64,000 nucleotides of DNA. It comes from JACOMY01 sp046233115 (GTDB taxonomy: Bacteria; Pseudomonadota; Alphaproteobacteria; Kiloniellales; JACOMY01). The notes below the pieces were generated by a model. That model did not search any database, had not been told where the DNA came from, and saw nothing but the letters and a program-made list of their open reading frames with translations. The stretch is taken from positions 186,001 to 250,000 of the forward strand of contig JBJXHM010000006.1 in the NCBI GenBank assembly GCA_046233115.1, given 5' to 3'. Shown piece after piece: positions 46,101 to 54,376 of this stretch (positions are counted from its first letter, which is position 1; every line of letters starts with the position of its first letter). Made by a program: the position numbers and the translations under genes.

Positions 46101-48848
46101 GGCCTCGAGGATATCGCTGCCGCTTCCTCCGTAGACGCTGTCCAGGCCGCTGCCGCCATAGAGGCGATCATTGCCTGAGCCACCAGCCAGTCTGTCGTTG
46201 TCGGAGCCACCGAACAGACTGCCGCCGTCGGCACCGCCGAAGAGATTGTCGTCGCCGTCATCCCCATAGAGACTATTGTTGCCGTCGTCGCCGTAGAGAT
46301 AGTCCTCGCCACTGCCGCCGAACAAGCCGTCGTTGCCAAGACCGCCGAACAGAGAGTCGCTGGCGTCGCCGCCGTAGAGGTTATCAAGTCCGCTACCGCC
46401 ATAGGCTTTATCGGCATTCGCAGCACCAAAGAGACTGTCGTCGCCGGTTCCACCGAAGAGACCGTCGTCGCCGAGACGGCCGGTCAGCCTATCGTCGGCG
46501 GTTGCGCCATACATTCGATCGTCGATGCCATAGCCGAGGAAGGTGTCCTGCCCGCTGCTCCCAAGATACAAGAACAGCTCGAAGCCGGTCGACTCGAGGT
46601 AGTTGGACTGCAGAAAACTGGCACCGCTAACGAAGACCATCGTGTCGGTGCCGCTGCCACCGTCCAGCGGCGTAAAGACTTGGAGGTCGCCGGAGCCGAT
46701 GAAGATCGTGTCATTGCCGCTGCCGCCGACGAAGCGTTCTTGACCGAATCCGCCGTCGAAGACGTCGTCACCATCACCGCCGTAAAACTGATCGAATCCG
46801 CTGTTTCCGTCGAAGGAATCGTTGCCGGTTCCGCCGAAGATCACATCGTTGAAAGATCCCCCGGTGAAGCTGTCTCCGCCGCTGGTTCCATAGATGGTGA
46901 ATGCTTCGATCGAGGCGAGGGTCCGGCCGGCGGCAATCGCCGAGATCCCGGACAGGATCAGATGGTCGGTTCCAGCTCCGCCATTCAAGGTACTGCCGGA
47001 CAGAAGCTCGCCTTGGCTGCGCACCACGAAGGTGTCGTTGCCACCCATACCAAGGGCTACGTTTACTCCCGCGTCTCCATAGAGACGGTCGTCGCCGTCA
47101 CTGCCCTGAATGAAATCACTGCCGGAACCGCCAAAGACCCTGTCGTTGCCGCTGTCGCCCCTCAGAAAATCCGTCCCGGATCCGCCGAAGAGCCTGTCGT
47201 CCCCCGAATCGCCGAAGACCAGGGCATCGTCGCCCAGTCCGCCGTAGACCCTGTCGTCGCCCAAAAAGCCCGAGAGCAGCGTGTTCCTTCCAGTGCCACC
47301 ATAGATCCGGTCGTCAGACGTCCCGCCATAGATGTAATGGGCGGCCGCGCTGCTCCCGAAGAGATAGGCCCGCTCGAACGACCCAAAGTGATTGGCGACG
47401 CTGGCTAGATTGAAGCTGTTCGAGTCGACATCGATGCGCAGGCTATCGGTCGATCCCCCTCCATAGAACTGATCGCCAGAGCTGATTTCCGAATCCCGGA
47501 TGGTCAGGGTGTCGTTGCCGCCACCGCCATCAAAGCTGTCGGCGCCATCCCCCGGACTGAAGAGGTCGTTGCCATCACGCGGTCTGGCCCAATCATTGCC
47601 CGTACCGCCATAGAAGGTATCATTGCCGGTGTCATTGTTGGCGCCACCAAGGGTGTCGGCGCCATCGCCGCCAAAGGCCGTGTCGTCACCATCATCTCCA
47701 TCCACAATGTCTGCACCGGAGCCGCCGAAGAACAGGTCTTTGCCGGAAAAGCCGTCCATATGGTCGCCGTCGGTACCGCCAAAGAGCGTGTCGTCGCCGA
47801 GGTCTCCGTCGATAAAGTCCACTCCGGCACCACCGTAGACAAGGTCATCGCCGTTCATGCCGTGGAGAACGTCGCTGCCACTGTCACCGAACAGGCCATC
47901 CGCTTCGTCGCCGCCGAATTCCCAATCGTCTCCGGCGCCGCCGAAGACCTGGTCGTATCCGCCATCGCCGTTGAGCGTGTCACTACCACTGCCGCCTTGC
48001 AGAGTGTCGTCATCGGCGCCGCCATAAACCCTGTCGTTCTCGCCGTCGCCATAGAGGGTGTCGCTGCCTTCGTCACCTTTAAGGTAATCGCTGGTCGCAC
48101 CGCCGAACACGCTGTCGTTGCCCAAGCCGCCGAAGATCGTATCGGAGTCGGTACCGCCGAAAATGCTGTCCTGGTCTGCCTCGCCACGGATCACGTCGCT
48201 GCCCAAAAGTCCGTAGATGCGGTCCGCTCCGGAGCCGCCCCAGACCGTGTCCGAGCCGTCGTCGCCGAAGATGAAGTCGACCTGGCCGCCGCCGTAGAGG
48301 AAGTCGGCATCGTCCTGGCCAAAGAGCCGGTCCTGGTCGGAGCCGCCGAACAGCTTGTCGATGGCCCCGCCGCCCAGCAGCGAGTCATTGCCCTGGTCGC
48401 CGAAGAGCGTGTCGGCCTGGTCCTGGCCGTAGAGCCGGTCCGTGTCGGAGCCGCCGTAGAGGGTGTCGTCAGCGGTACCGCCCTTCAGAACATCAATGCC
48501 CTGGCCGCCGAAGAGGAGATCGTTGGCATTGTCGCCGTAGAGCGTATCCGCACCGAGCTCACCGAAGAGGCTGTCCAGGCCGGGCCCTCCGAACAGCGTA
48601 TCGTTGCCGGTGTCGCCCTCGATATGATCATCATCCTCAGAACTTCGGACGTAGTCGTTTCCGGACCCGCCGTAGACGGTGTCGTTGCCGCTGCCAGGGC
48701 GAATGTCATCGCTGCCGTCGCCGCCGAAGAGGCTGTCGATGTCGCCTCTTCCCCGGATGTCGTCATTGCCGCCGAGACCAAAGATCGTGTCGACGTTGTT
48801 CGTACCGGTCAGTGCGTTGTTGTTGCCATTTCCCGTGATGACCGACAT
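43131..48848 (-). CDS. Giant RTX calcium-binding protein with ordinary nonapeptides and repeated SQ(G/A)EL modules (RTX2)
   Basis: 1905 residues, no signal peptide, start ATG 48848 behind GGGGGG. The first third is almost pure nonapeptide array (GGLGNDSVF, GDEGSDTLY). The rest alternates short nonapeptide blocks with about eight modules of the form VxSQGELxxGETYDGGSG, then DTLxL, LPAGVxLxSIE, GTSGxDSL. The last 110 residues are a different end domain (ATLGTAGTGGPLLQNFDGVL to VNGVTAANLLTATDFVWL), which looks like the usual type I secretion C terminus. Probably a calcium-stiffened secreted or surface protein. No T1SS genes adjoin. Transcription converges with the DUF333 gene. Confidence 0.9.
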   Translation of the reverse strand: MSVITGNGNNNALTGTNNVDTIFGLGGNDDIRGRGDIDSLFGGDGSDDIRPGSGNDTVYGGSGNDYVRSSEDDDHIEGDTGNDTLFGGPGLDSLFGELGADTLYGDNANDLLFGGQGIDVLKGGTADDTLYGGSDTDRLYGQDQADTLFGDQGNDSLLGGGAIDKLFGGSDQDRLFGQDDADFLYGGGQVDFIFGDDGSDTVWGGSGADRIYGLLGSDVIRGEADQDSIFGGTDSDTIFGGLGNDSVFGGATSDYLKGDEGSDTLYGDGENDRVYGGADDDTLQGGSGSDTLNGDGGYDQVFGGAGDDWEFGGDEADGLFGDSGSDVLHGMNGDDLVYGGAGVDFIDGDLGDDTLFGGTDGDHMDGFSGKDLFFGGSGADIVDGDDGDDTAFGGDGADTLGGANNDTGNDTFYGGTGNDWARPRDGNDLFSPGDGADSFDGGGGNDTLTIRDSEISSGDQFYGGGSTDSLRIDVDSNSFNLASVANHFGSFERAYLFGSSAAAHYIYGGTSDDRIYGGTGRNTLLSGFLGDDRVYGGLGDDALVFGDSGDDRLFGGSGTDFLRGDSGNDRVFGGSGSDFIQGSDGDDRLYGDAGVNVALGMGGNDTFVVRSQGELLSGSTLNGGAGTDHLILSGISAIAAGRTLASIEAFTIYGTSGGDSFTGGSFNDVIFGGTGNDSFDGNSGFDQFYGGDGDDVFDGGFGQERFVGGSGNDTIFIGSGDLQVFTPLDGGSGTDTMVFVSGASFLQSNYLESTGFELFLYLGSSGQDTFLGYGIDDRMYGATADDRLTGRLGDDGLFGGTGDDSLFGAANADKAYGGSGLDNLYGGDASDSLFGGLGNDGLFGGSGEDYLYGDDGNNSLYGDDGDDNLFGGADGGSLFGGSDNDRLAGGSGNDRLYGGSGLDSVYGGSGSDILEAANAGDLEAGDFLHGGSGSDTLILRPGVALPAGVGLTSIETIIVEGFSGADTLQGVSAADTVAGLSGDDLIYGSSAGDYLVGGSGNDTAFGNLGDDAFEGLYGSDTAHGGSGDDVLVGGLDDDLLFGGSGKDRLQGNEGADTLIVRSQGELVTGETYDGGAADDILVLRDATSLPAGVMLVSIEAVSFEGTSAADSIAGTSGKDTVAGLSGADSLYGASGSDILEGDAGDDSLLGGSGIDSVFGGSGDDIMIVRSLAELTAGETFDGGSGTNTLILQEAAELIPGVSLINVESLWFEGTSGSDSIDASNADDRVSGFSGDDAIGGLDGDDTLYGGVGNDSLIGGDDSDTAEGGSGDDLLLGRSGLDSLYGGSGADRLYGGLGQDKAFGGSGADVLIVSSQAELAAGETYDGGSGVDTLVIQEASSIPVGVTFLSIENAEVAGTSGADSLAVSSGADGIVGLSGYDRLYGRTGNDWLYGGSGEDSLFGGSGADVLAVLSQGELTAGETYDGGSGVDTLFLRDQASLPAGVVLSSIEAFGFEGSSAGDSLAGIGGFGNVIYGLSGDDSLVGAEGDDRLYGGAGSDSLSGSDGLDYAYGGSGSDTFFVSDQSAIEVGELYDGGSGSDTLILSAGVTLPAGVAVPGVEEVNLYGTNAADSLAGNGVVNVVRGGGGSDIQRGFGGDDSLYGETGADTLLGLNDNDALFGGNSVDTLFGGNGDDTGAGGLAGDQIAGGSGADLLYGDSGPDKLFGGSGVDTVYGGSGNDTVTVDRTGDLVIETADGGIRDVIRSEISVLTLGTGSEAHVEVAILLDDVADGVLVGNALDNRLRGNTSDNQLSGAGGEDVLIGDLGADTLSGGSGLDRLFGGSGADLLMAESGNRLFGGSGVDSVFFDGATLGTAGTGGPLLQNFDGVLANAANGADKLVFAAGLEVGSFSYIGSATFSGGGSSEARYAGPRQVQVDRDGDGAADQAFLVNGVTAANLLTATDFVWL
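44160..47030 (-). repeat. Dispersed SQ(G/A)EL modules within RTX2
   Basis: About eight copies of a 55-60-residue interrupting module, with their SQ motifs near 47005, 46680 (degenerate), 46070, 45645, 45325, 44895, 44600 and 44270, spaced about 300-600 bp apart. Protein pattern: hydrophobic triplet, SQ(G/A)EL, two residues, GETYDGGSG, DTLIL, LPAGV, SIE, then GTSG. Boundaries are approximate. A further diverged copy (DRTGDLVIETADGG) lies near 43790. Confidence 0.75.
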
Positions 48849-49454
48849 ATCGCCGTCCCCCCGATCGACGCCAGGGCGCCAAAGGCGAAGCCGATCCAGT
48901 CTAGGACCTCGGCTTCGCTTGCCGGCGCCTTCCTGATCCCCCCTCACACGCAGACGGTGTGGTGACGGTAAAATGTTATACGGTTTTTATGACCCTGAAA
49001 ACCCAACCAAGTGACAAATTGACGATCTGATCCGAAAAAATTGCATTTTCTTGCTCACTAAATGAGCGTCTGAGCTATGTGTTCAGTCATCGCGATCATC
49101 AATTATTCAGCACGAATCAACCCTCTAACGCCCGATCGCTTTCGGCTCATCCTCCTGGAGGAACTGCGGGCCAAAGCTGGCGAAAGGCACCACTGGCTTG
49201 TCGAGCGTGGCCTAGATCCAGACGGACAGCCGGCAGGTCGATGCCCGAGCCCCTTTCCACGGACAGCAAGAAACCTCTCCGGAGGATTTGGAGACCGCGA
49301 GCAGCATCTTTGAGCGCTCGTTGGCGGCTGGCGGCGCGCGCTTTCCGCCGCTCCACTCCACCGCTATAGTGCTGCGGATCACGGGCTCACGGCCAAGATC
49401 GACCTGACCTGCAGAGCTTGGCCGGCATGAGTCCAGACCAGAAGGACGGGTGCG
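48849..49454. other. 606-bp intergenic region with an AT-rich core
   Basis: Divergent region between RTX2 and the 925-residue protein. The stretch 48960-49120 is clearly more AT-rich than its surroundings (runs such as TTATACGGTTTTTATG and AAAAAATTGCATTTTC) and is the likely promoter zone for RTX2. On the minus strand TATAAC near 48978 could be a -10. Short frames of 70-100 codons exist here, but none has a convincing Shine-Dalgarno or protein. Confidence 0.45.
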
Positions 49455-52232
49455 ATGGCTTGGCTGGAACTATCGGGTCAAGGCCTGCTGACCGGCGAGA
49501 ACAGCACGGCGCTGGAGCGATTCTTCACGGTCTATGCCGCCCTGGCGGAGCAGCCTGGCAGCAGCCAGCAGGCCGTTCTGGAAGCCATGGCCGAGGGGAC
49601 CCATGCGTTGCTCCAGGCCCTGCCGGACGAGGTGCGCGGCGTGATCGGCCGGGTTGCGCGGGTCCTTCTGCACCAGGGCGTCACCTCCAGGCTACAGACC
49701 ATGTTCGCGACCCTGGCGGAGCTGGTGGAGGGCTCCGCCGGCCCCGTCGTCCTCGACTGGCCGCATGGGGAGTGGCGCGCCCCCGCCCCCCCGGTGGAGG
49801 CCATCCCGATCGGCCTGAGCCTGAGCGCATCCGCCGACATCGGCTATGTCCTGGCGCCCGACCTCGGCCGGACGCCGCCGCCCGGCTCCCTGCTGACCCA
49901 GCTCAGCTTTGGTGGCGAGGTCGCCTTCGACGCCAAGCTCGCGGTGCCGATCGGAACCCTCGGCGGGCTCAGCGCGGCCGGAGCATTCGGCGCCCGGCGG
50001 CGCCTGACCTACGGCTTCGCCTACCCCCGCGATCTCACGACCTGGCGGGCGGTGGCGGACAGCTTCGCGCGGGTGCGCCGGATCGACAGCTTCGACGCGG
50101 TGGCGAGGAGCTTCCAGCGGCCGGCGCCCGGTCCCATCGCCCCTGTCGCGCCGGCCCTGCAGGAGATCGTGATGACCGGCGAGGAAGCCCTGCGCCTACG
50201 CACCGGCGCCACCCTGCGGATTCCCCTGGCCAGCGAAGGAACCTTGACCGGCCGGGCCAGCGGCGAGATCAAGCTGGGCAACGCCTTCCGCTTGCGAATC
50301 ACCCGGCCACCGGCCGATTCCGGCGTCTCAGCCCTTCGGCTGCGCGTCGAGGCGAGTGCCGAGCGCCAGACCCAGGCCGGGGGCGAGGTCGGGATCGGCT
50401 ATGCCTTCGGGATCGGCGATCTTGGCCCTGCCACGGCCCGCACCCTGATCGCCTCGGCGGTCAAGGCCGACCGGGTCCTGGCAGCGATCGATCGTGGCCT
50501 GGGCGAGGGTGCGAGCTTCCTGCAGCCGGGGTCCCTGCTCCGCGGCCTCTTGGTCGAAAGGCTGCGCGAGCGCATCGACGACAGCGGCGCGGCGAGCCTG
50601 CGGCTGCTGCTGGGCGACGTCCTGGGTCTCGATGCGGAGGGTGATCGGCGGCTGTTGGCCGGCCGGGCGGCCGACCTGATCGCAACCTTGATGGACAACG
50701 CGCAAGGACTCTTCGGCACGGACCTCACTGACAGCATCGCCACCCTGCTGGCGCCGATCGCCGAGAACGCGGTAGGCACGGTCAAGGCAGAGCTGGTCAG
50801 CCTCTCCGGCGCCATCGCGGCGGCGCTGTCCGACCGGCTGAACCAGGCCGCCGCCCGGCTCGATCAGACGCTCCACCAGGCGCTTGCCGCGCTGCTGGGC
50901 AAGCCCCCGACCAGCGCTCTTGCAGACCTGAAGCTGTTCCTCGACCAGGCACGCGCGACCCTGGGCGAGATCACCGAGGGACTGCAGGCCAGCAACCTCG
51001 ACCTGATCGCCGGTGAGGTGGCTCTGTCGATGAGCCGGAGCGAGGCGAGCCTGGCCAGCTTCAGCGCCGACATCACAGCCGCGGGCAAGGACTTCTACAA
51101 GAGCGTAATCTGGCGCCCCGGCAGCGGCGCGAGCCTGCTGATCGACAGCCAGGTGGCCCCGGATCAGCACCCGCTTCCGGGGGTGACGCCGTTGCTTGCC
51201 AACGATCTGGAGACCAGTCGCAGGCTGCGCGGCATCGCCTGGAACGTCGGCCTGATCGACACCCCGGCGCGGGCCCTCGGCGGCGCCTCCATGGGCGGTG
51301 CCGCGCGCAGCTTCGCCGAGGTCAGGGTGGAGCGGACGCTCTCGGGCGTGAGCGTCGGGCAGGAGTCCTGGGTCAAGGTCACGCGCGGCCTGACCCTCCC
51401 CTTCTTCGGCGAGTCCTTCGGCCGTGCGGTCGAGCTCTCCGACATGCTGAGCTTCGTCGGCACCGAGGCCTCCGCCACCCCGACCGGCCGCCTGCAGCTC
51501 TCCTACACTTGGGCCGAGGCCAACTTCAGCGACGACGATCTGGAGCGTTTCACGAGCTGTTTCGAGCGCTGCCACCTGCTGGGTGAAGAGGGATCGAAGC
51601 AGCTTGCCCGACTGCACGCGGAGGCCAAGGAGGCAACCGCGGACCCAAAGCCGGAGGCCAGCCTGCGCGCCTTCCTGGTGGTTCCGCCTGACAGCGCATT
51701 CGCGGTCATCCGCTTCGGCGTTGAGGCGCCGCAGAGGGTGCGCGCGATCATCAAGGAGGTCTTCACCCGCTCACCCCTAGACGAGATCGCCGTCGACGAC
51801 GAGCAGGTCAACGCGGTCCAGGACTATCTGGGCGCCCTGCGCGCGGCGGTGCGGAAGATGATGCGCCTGAAGCCCGAGGCGACGGAAGAGGAGCGCAACG
51901 CGCTGCGCGAGGAACTGGCGGACGCGCAGCAGGAGGCGCAAAGCGACCTGAGGCAGGAGGGTTGGCTCGATACAACCGACCTTGGGTTCATCCGCGGATA
52001 TCCCGGCAAGTCGCTGCTTGCCTTCTTCGTCTGCTTCGCCGAGATCGCCAGCGAGGCAACCAGCACACAGGGGAACCCGGCCGGCATCCGCCCCGGCGTG
52101 GTCTTCGCCTTCACCCCCGCCGGCGGCCGAACCCGCTATGTCATCAGCCCCAACGCCGGCGTGAAGAAATCGTCGGACGCCCGGCTGGATGCACTGCGAA
52201 AGGCGAACGACGCGCGAATACCGAGCTGGTAG
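49455..52232 (+). CDS. Large hypothetical protein of unknown family
   Basis: 925 residues, not recognised. Codon use is normal for the window and GGACGGG lies before the ATG, so it is a real gene. There is no signal peptide and no clear TM helix. The middle (about 400-560) is rich in Ala/Leu/Asp/Gln heptad-like helices (LDQTLHQALAALLG; LKLFLDQARATLGEITEGL). A glycine-rich beta-looking region precedes it (GGEVAFDAKLAVPIGTLGGL; GEVGIGYAFGIGD). Near 800-830 lies a charged coiled-coil candidate (EEERNALREELADAQQEAQ). The end is basic. It is monocistronic beside the RTX2 promoter region; any link to RTX2 is unproven. Confidence 0.8.
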   Translation: MAWLELSGQGLLTGENSTALERFFTVYAALAEQPGSSQQAVLEAMAEGTHALLQALPDEVRGVIGRVARVLLHQGVTSRLQTMFATLAELVEGSAGPVVLDWPHGEWRAPAPPVEAIPIGLSLSASADIGYVLAPDLGRTPPPGSLLTQLSFGGEVAFDAKLAVPIGTLGGLSAAGAFGARRRLTYGFAYPRDLTTWRAVADSFARVRRIDSFDAVARSFQRPAPGPIAPVAPALQEIVMTGEEALRLRTGATLRIPLASEGTLTGRASGEIKLGNAFRLRITRPPADSGVSALRLRVEASAERQTQAGGEVGIGYAFGIGDLGPATARTLIASAVKADRVLAAIDRGLGEGASFLQPGSLLRGLLVERLRERIDDSGAASLRLLLGDVLGLDAEGDRRLLAGRAADLIATLMDNAQGLFGTDLTDSIATLLAPIAENAVGTVKAELVSLSGAIAAALSDRLNQAAARLDQTLHQALAALLGKPPTSALADLKLFLDQARATLGEITEGLQASNLDLIAGEVALSMSRSEASLASFSADITAAGKDFYKSVIWRPGSGASLLIDSQVAPDQHPLPGVTPLLANDLETSRRLRGIAWNVGLIDTPARALGGASMGGAARSFAEVRVERTLSGVSVGQESWVKVTRGLTLPFFGESFGRAVELSDMLSFVGTEASATPTGRLQLSYTWAEANFSDDDLERFTSCFERCHLLGEEGSKQLARLHAEAKEATADPKPEASLRAFLVVPPDSAFAVIRFGVEAPQRVRAIIKEVFTRSPLDEIAVDDEQVNAVQDYLGALRAAVRKMMRLKPEATEEERNALREELADAQQEAQSDLRQEGWLDTTDLGFIRGYPGKSLLAFFVCFAEIASEATSTQGNPAGIRPGVVFAFTPAGGRTRYVISPNAGVKKSSDARLDALRKANDARIPSW

Positions 52233-52373
52233 GAGGAGAAGAAATCTCTATCCTTCACTCCGGCTGCTTTCTTCACGACGTCAACAGGTCCTACGGTCGA
52301 GCCGCAGGACCACTGCACGTTTGCGACGTTCACAGACGCGAAGGCGCGTTCTTTCCATACGGCGCTCAAGCCG

Positions 52374-53417
52374 TCACCCCTCGCCGTCCACCGGCGCCCA
52401 GAGCACCTGGTCGATGCGGTCAGCGCCGGTCAGCAGCATGACCAGGCGGTCGACGCCCAACGCGATGCCGCAGGCGGGCGGCATCTGCGCCAACGCGGCC
52501 AGAAAATCCTCGTCGATCGGGTAGCGCAGGCCGTAGAGCCGCTCTTTCAAGCCCATGTCGGCCTCAAAGCGGCGGCGCTGCTCGACCGGATCGGTCAGCT
52601 CGCCGAAGGCATTGGCCAGCTCCAGGCCGGCGACGTAGATCTCGAAGCGTGCTGCGAGATCCGGGCGGTCCGCTTTGGGCCGGGCCAGCGCCGCCAGACT
52701 GATCGGGTAGTCGCAGAGGAAGGTCGGGCGGCCGCGTCCCAGGTTGGGCTCGATCCGCTCCAGCATGATCTTGGTCACCAGGTCGGCCCAGTCGTCATCG
52801 TCGGCCACCCGGATCCCGCGCGCCCGAGCCGCCCAGCGCAGCGGCTCGGCGGCAGGCCGGGCGGGGTCGGTCAGGCTGGACGTCAGGTCTATCCCGGCAT
52901 CCCGGCGGAAGGCCTCGGCCACCGTCAGCCGCTCGAAGGGCTGGAAGGGATCGACCGCCTCGCCCCGCCAGTGGAGACGGGTGACGCCCAGCGCCTCGGC
53001 GGCCGCACGCAGCAGGCCCTCACAGTCCTGATACAGCAACCCCATGTCCGGCTCGGCGCGGTACCACTCCAGCAGGGTGAATTCCGGGTGATGGGTCGCC
53101 GCCGCCTCACCGTTGCGGAAGACACGGGCCAGGGTGAAGAGCCGCTCCTCGCCGGCAGCCAGCAGCTTCTTGCAGGCGAACTCCGGCGAGGTATGGAGAT
53201 AGCGCCGCAACCGGCTACCGTCCGGCCGCACCAGGTCAGTCTCGAAGGCCTGAAGGTGCGGTTCCAGACCGGGCGAGACCTGCAGCGCCGGCGTCTCCAC
53301 CTCGACGAAACCGCGCGCGCTGAAGAAGGCGCGGATCGTGGCCAGCACCCGCTGGCGCTGCAATAACATCGGCCGACGCGCGGCATAGGCCTCCCGCGAC
53401 CACCATCTCTGCGCCAT
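52374..53417 (-). CDS. epmA: EF-P lysyl/beta-lysyl ligase EpmA (GenX/PoxA)
   Basis: 347 residues, a stand-alone class II lysyl-tRNA-synthetase catalytic core without the anticodon-binding domain. Motif 2 lies in YLHTSPEFACKKLLAAGEER and LARVFRNGEAAATHHPEFTLLEWYR. Motif 3 is GIALGVDRLVMLLTGADRI. The enzyme attaches (R)-beta-lysine to a conserved Lys of elongation factor P. The ATG at 53417 with AGAGGAG upstream gives the family length. It diverges from efp, its substrate gene. The mutase EpmB that supplies beta-lysine is not in the window. Confidence 0.95.
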   Translation of the reverse strand: MAQRWWSREAYAARRPMLLQRQRVLATIRAFFSARGFVEVETPALQVSPGLEPHLQAFETDLVRPDGSRLRRYLHTSPEFACKKLLAAGEERLFTLARVFRNGEAAATHHPEFTLLEWYRAEPDMGLLYQDCEGLLRAAAEALGVTRLHWRGEAVDPFQPFERLTVAEAFRRDAGIDLTSSLTDPARPAAEPLRWAARARGIRVADDDDWADLVTKIMLERIEPNLGRGRPTFLCDYPISLAALARPKADRPDLAARFEIYVAGLELANAFGELTDPVEQRRRFEADMGLKERLYGLRYPIDEDFLAALAQMPPACGIALGVDRLVMLLTGADRIDQVLWAPVDGEG

Positions 53418-53581
53418 GCGCGCTCCTCTATACTGCCCCAAGGCCCCTTGGCTCTCCGGAGTCAAGCTGGTAAGAGACCGCTCCGACAGGGAAGAGGTCC
53501 AGCCTCTTCCGTGGTGCTGCCCGCTTTCGTGGCCTGCACCCAAAGCAAGACAAACGCACTATTGCAAGAGGTCCTCCGCCC

Positions 53582-54148
53582 GTGAAGGTTTCCGCAAACC
53601 AACTGCGCGTCGGCCAGGTCGTCGAAGTCGACGGCAAGCTCTACGCCATCCTCAAGGCCGACAACATCCAGCCCGGCAAGGGCACCCCGGTGACGCAGAT
53701 CGAGATGCGCCGCCTCTCCGACGGCGTGAAGGTGACCGAGCGCTACCGCACGCAGGAGACTGTCGAGCGTGCCTTCATCGACGAGGGCGAGTTCCAGTTC
53801 CTCTATGACGAGGGCGACCACTTCGCCTTCATGAACAACGAGACCTTCGAGCAGCTGAGCGTGCCCAAGGACGTGATCGGCGACCAGGCGGTGTTCCTGC
53901 AGGACGGCATGATCTGCACCATGCGCACCCACGAGGGCGTGCCGGTCAGTGTCGAGCTGCCGCCGCGCGTCACCCTGGAGGTCACCGAGACCGAGCCGGT
54001 GATCAAGGGCCAGACCGTCAGCTCCTCCTTCAAACCGGCGATCCTCGACAACGGCGCGCGCACCATGGTGCCGCCGCACATCTCGGTCGGCACCCGCGTG
54101 GTCATCTCCACCGCCGACGGCAGCTACGTCGAGCGCGCTAAGGACTGA
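53582..54148 (+). CDS. efp: Translation elongation factor P
   Basis: 188 residues, full length, three beta-barrel domains. It relieves ribosome stalling at polyproline. The modification loop is NIQPGKGTPVTQIEMRRL, with Lys33 in PGKG as the acceptor for (beta-)lysylation by EpmA. Domain III ends with the usual PHISVGTRVVISTADGSYVERAKD. The start is GTG, with AGAGG about 10 nt upstream. It is divergent from epmA across 164 bp. A remarkable hairpin follows the stop codon. Confidence 0.97.
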   Translation: MKVSANQLRVGQVVEVDGKLYAILKADNIQPGKGTPVTQIEMRRLSDGVKVTERYRTQETVERAFIDEGEFQFLYDEGDHFAFMNNETFEQLSVPKDVIGDQAVFLQDGMICTMRTHEGVPVSVELPPRVTLEVTETEPVIKGQTVSSSFKPAILDNGARTMVPPHISVGTRVVISTADGSYVERAKD

Positions 54149-54164
54149 TCGCCTAACGCTACGG

Positions 54165-54247
54165 CGGCACCGGCCCGCACCCCCGCCCGACCGCCCCATG
54201 CCAGGATGCTTCCGTGGGCGGTCGGGCGGGGGTGCGGGCCGGTGCCG
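54165..54247 (+). terminator. Perfect 32-bp stem hairpin after efp
   Basis: 54165-54196 and 54216-54247 are perfectly complementary over 32 bp, almost all G/C (CGGCACCGGCCCGC... / ...GCGGGCCGGTGCCG), with a 19-nt loop. It lies 17 bp after the efp stop and is followed by TTAGAAAG, not a T-run. It is far longer than a normal terminator and may be a mobile palindromic unit used as an mRNA end. Confidence 0.75.
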
Positions 54248-54263
54248 TTAGAAAGCTACAGAC

Positions 54264-54315
54264 TAGAGCAGGATGACGTCAAATCGAAACGATTTGCCGT
54301 CTGGATCCTGCTCTA
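54264..54315. repeat. Imperfect palindrome with GAGCAGGAT/ATCCTGCTC ends
   Basis: Outer arms TAGAGCAGGAT and ATCCTGCTCTA (11 bp perfect), then inner paired segments GACG/CGTC and AAATCG/CGATTT around an AAA loop, with small bulges. It shares the TAGAGCAG end with the next palindrome. Confidence 0.85.
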
Positions 54316-54328
54316 CAAGTTTGAAAGA

Positions 54329-54376
54329 TAGAGCAGATCGCGATCAGGTGATCCCACCTGATCGCGATCTGCTCTA
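54329..54376. repeat. Perfect 22-bp palindrome overlapping the DUF192 stop codon
   Basis: 54329-54350 and 54355-54376 are exact inverted copies (TAGAGCAGATCGCGATCAGG...), with a 4-nt loop ATCC. Its outermost TAG, read on the minus strand, is the stop codon of the DUF192 gene (54376-54374), so the element sits exactly at the end of that gene. It may act as its 3' hairpin. Confidence 0.9.

Noticed and set aside
49077..49313. 78-codon frame in the RTX2 upstream region
   Set aside because: No Shine-Dalgarno, no family, second half looks like random GC-rich translation.
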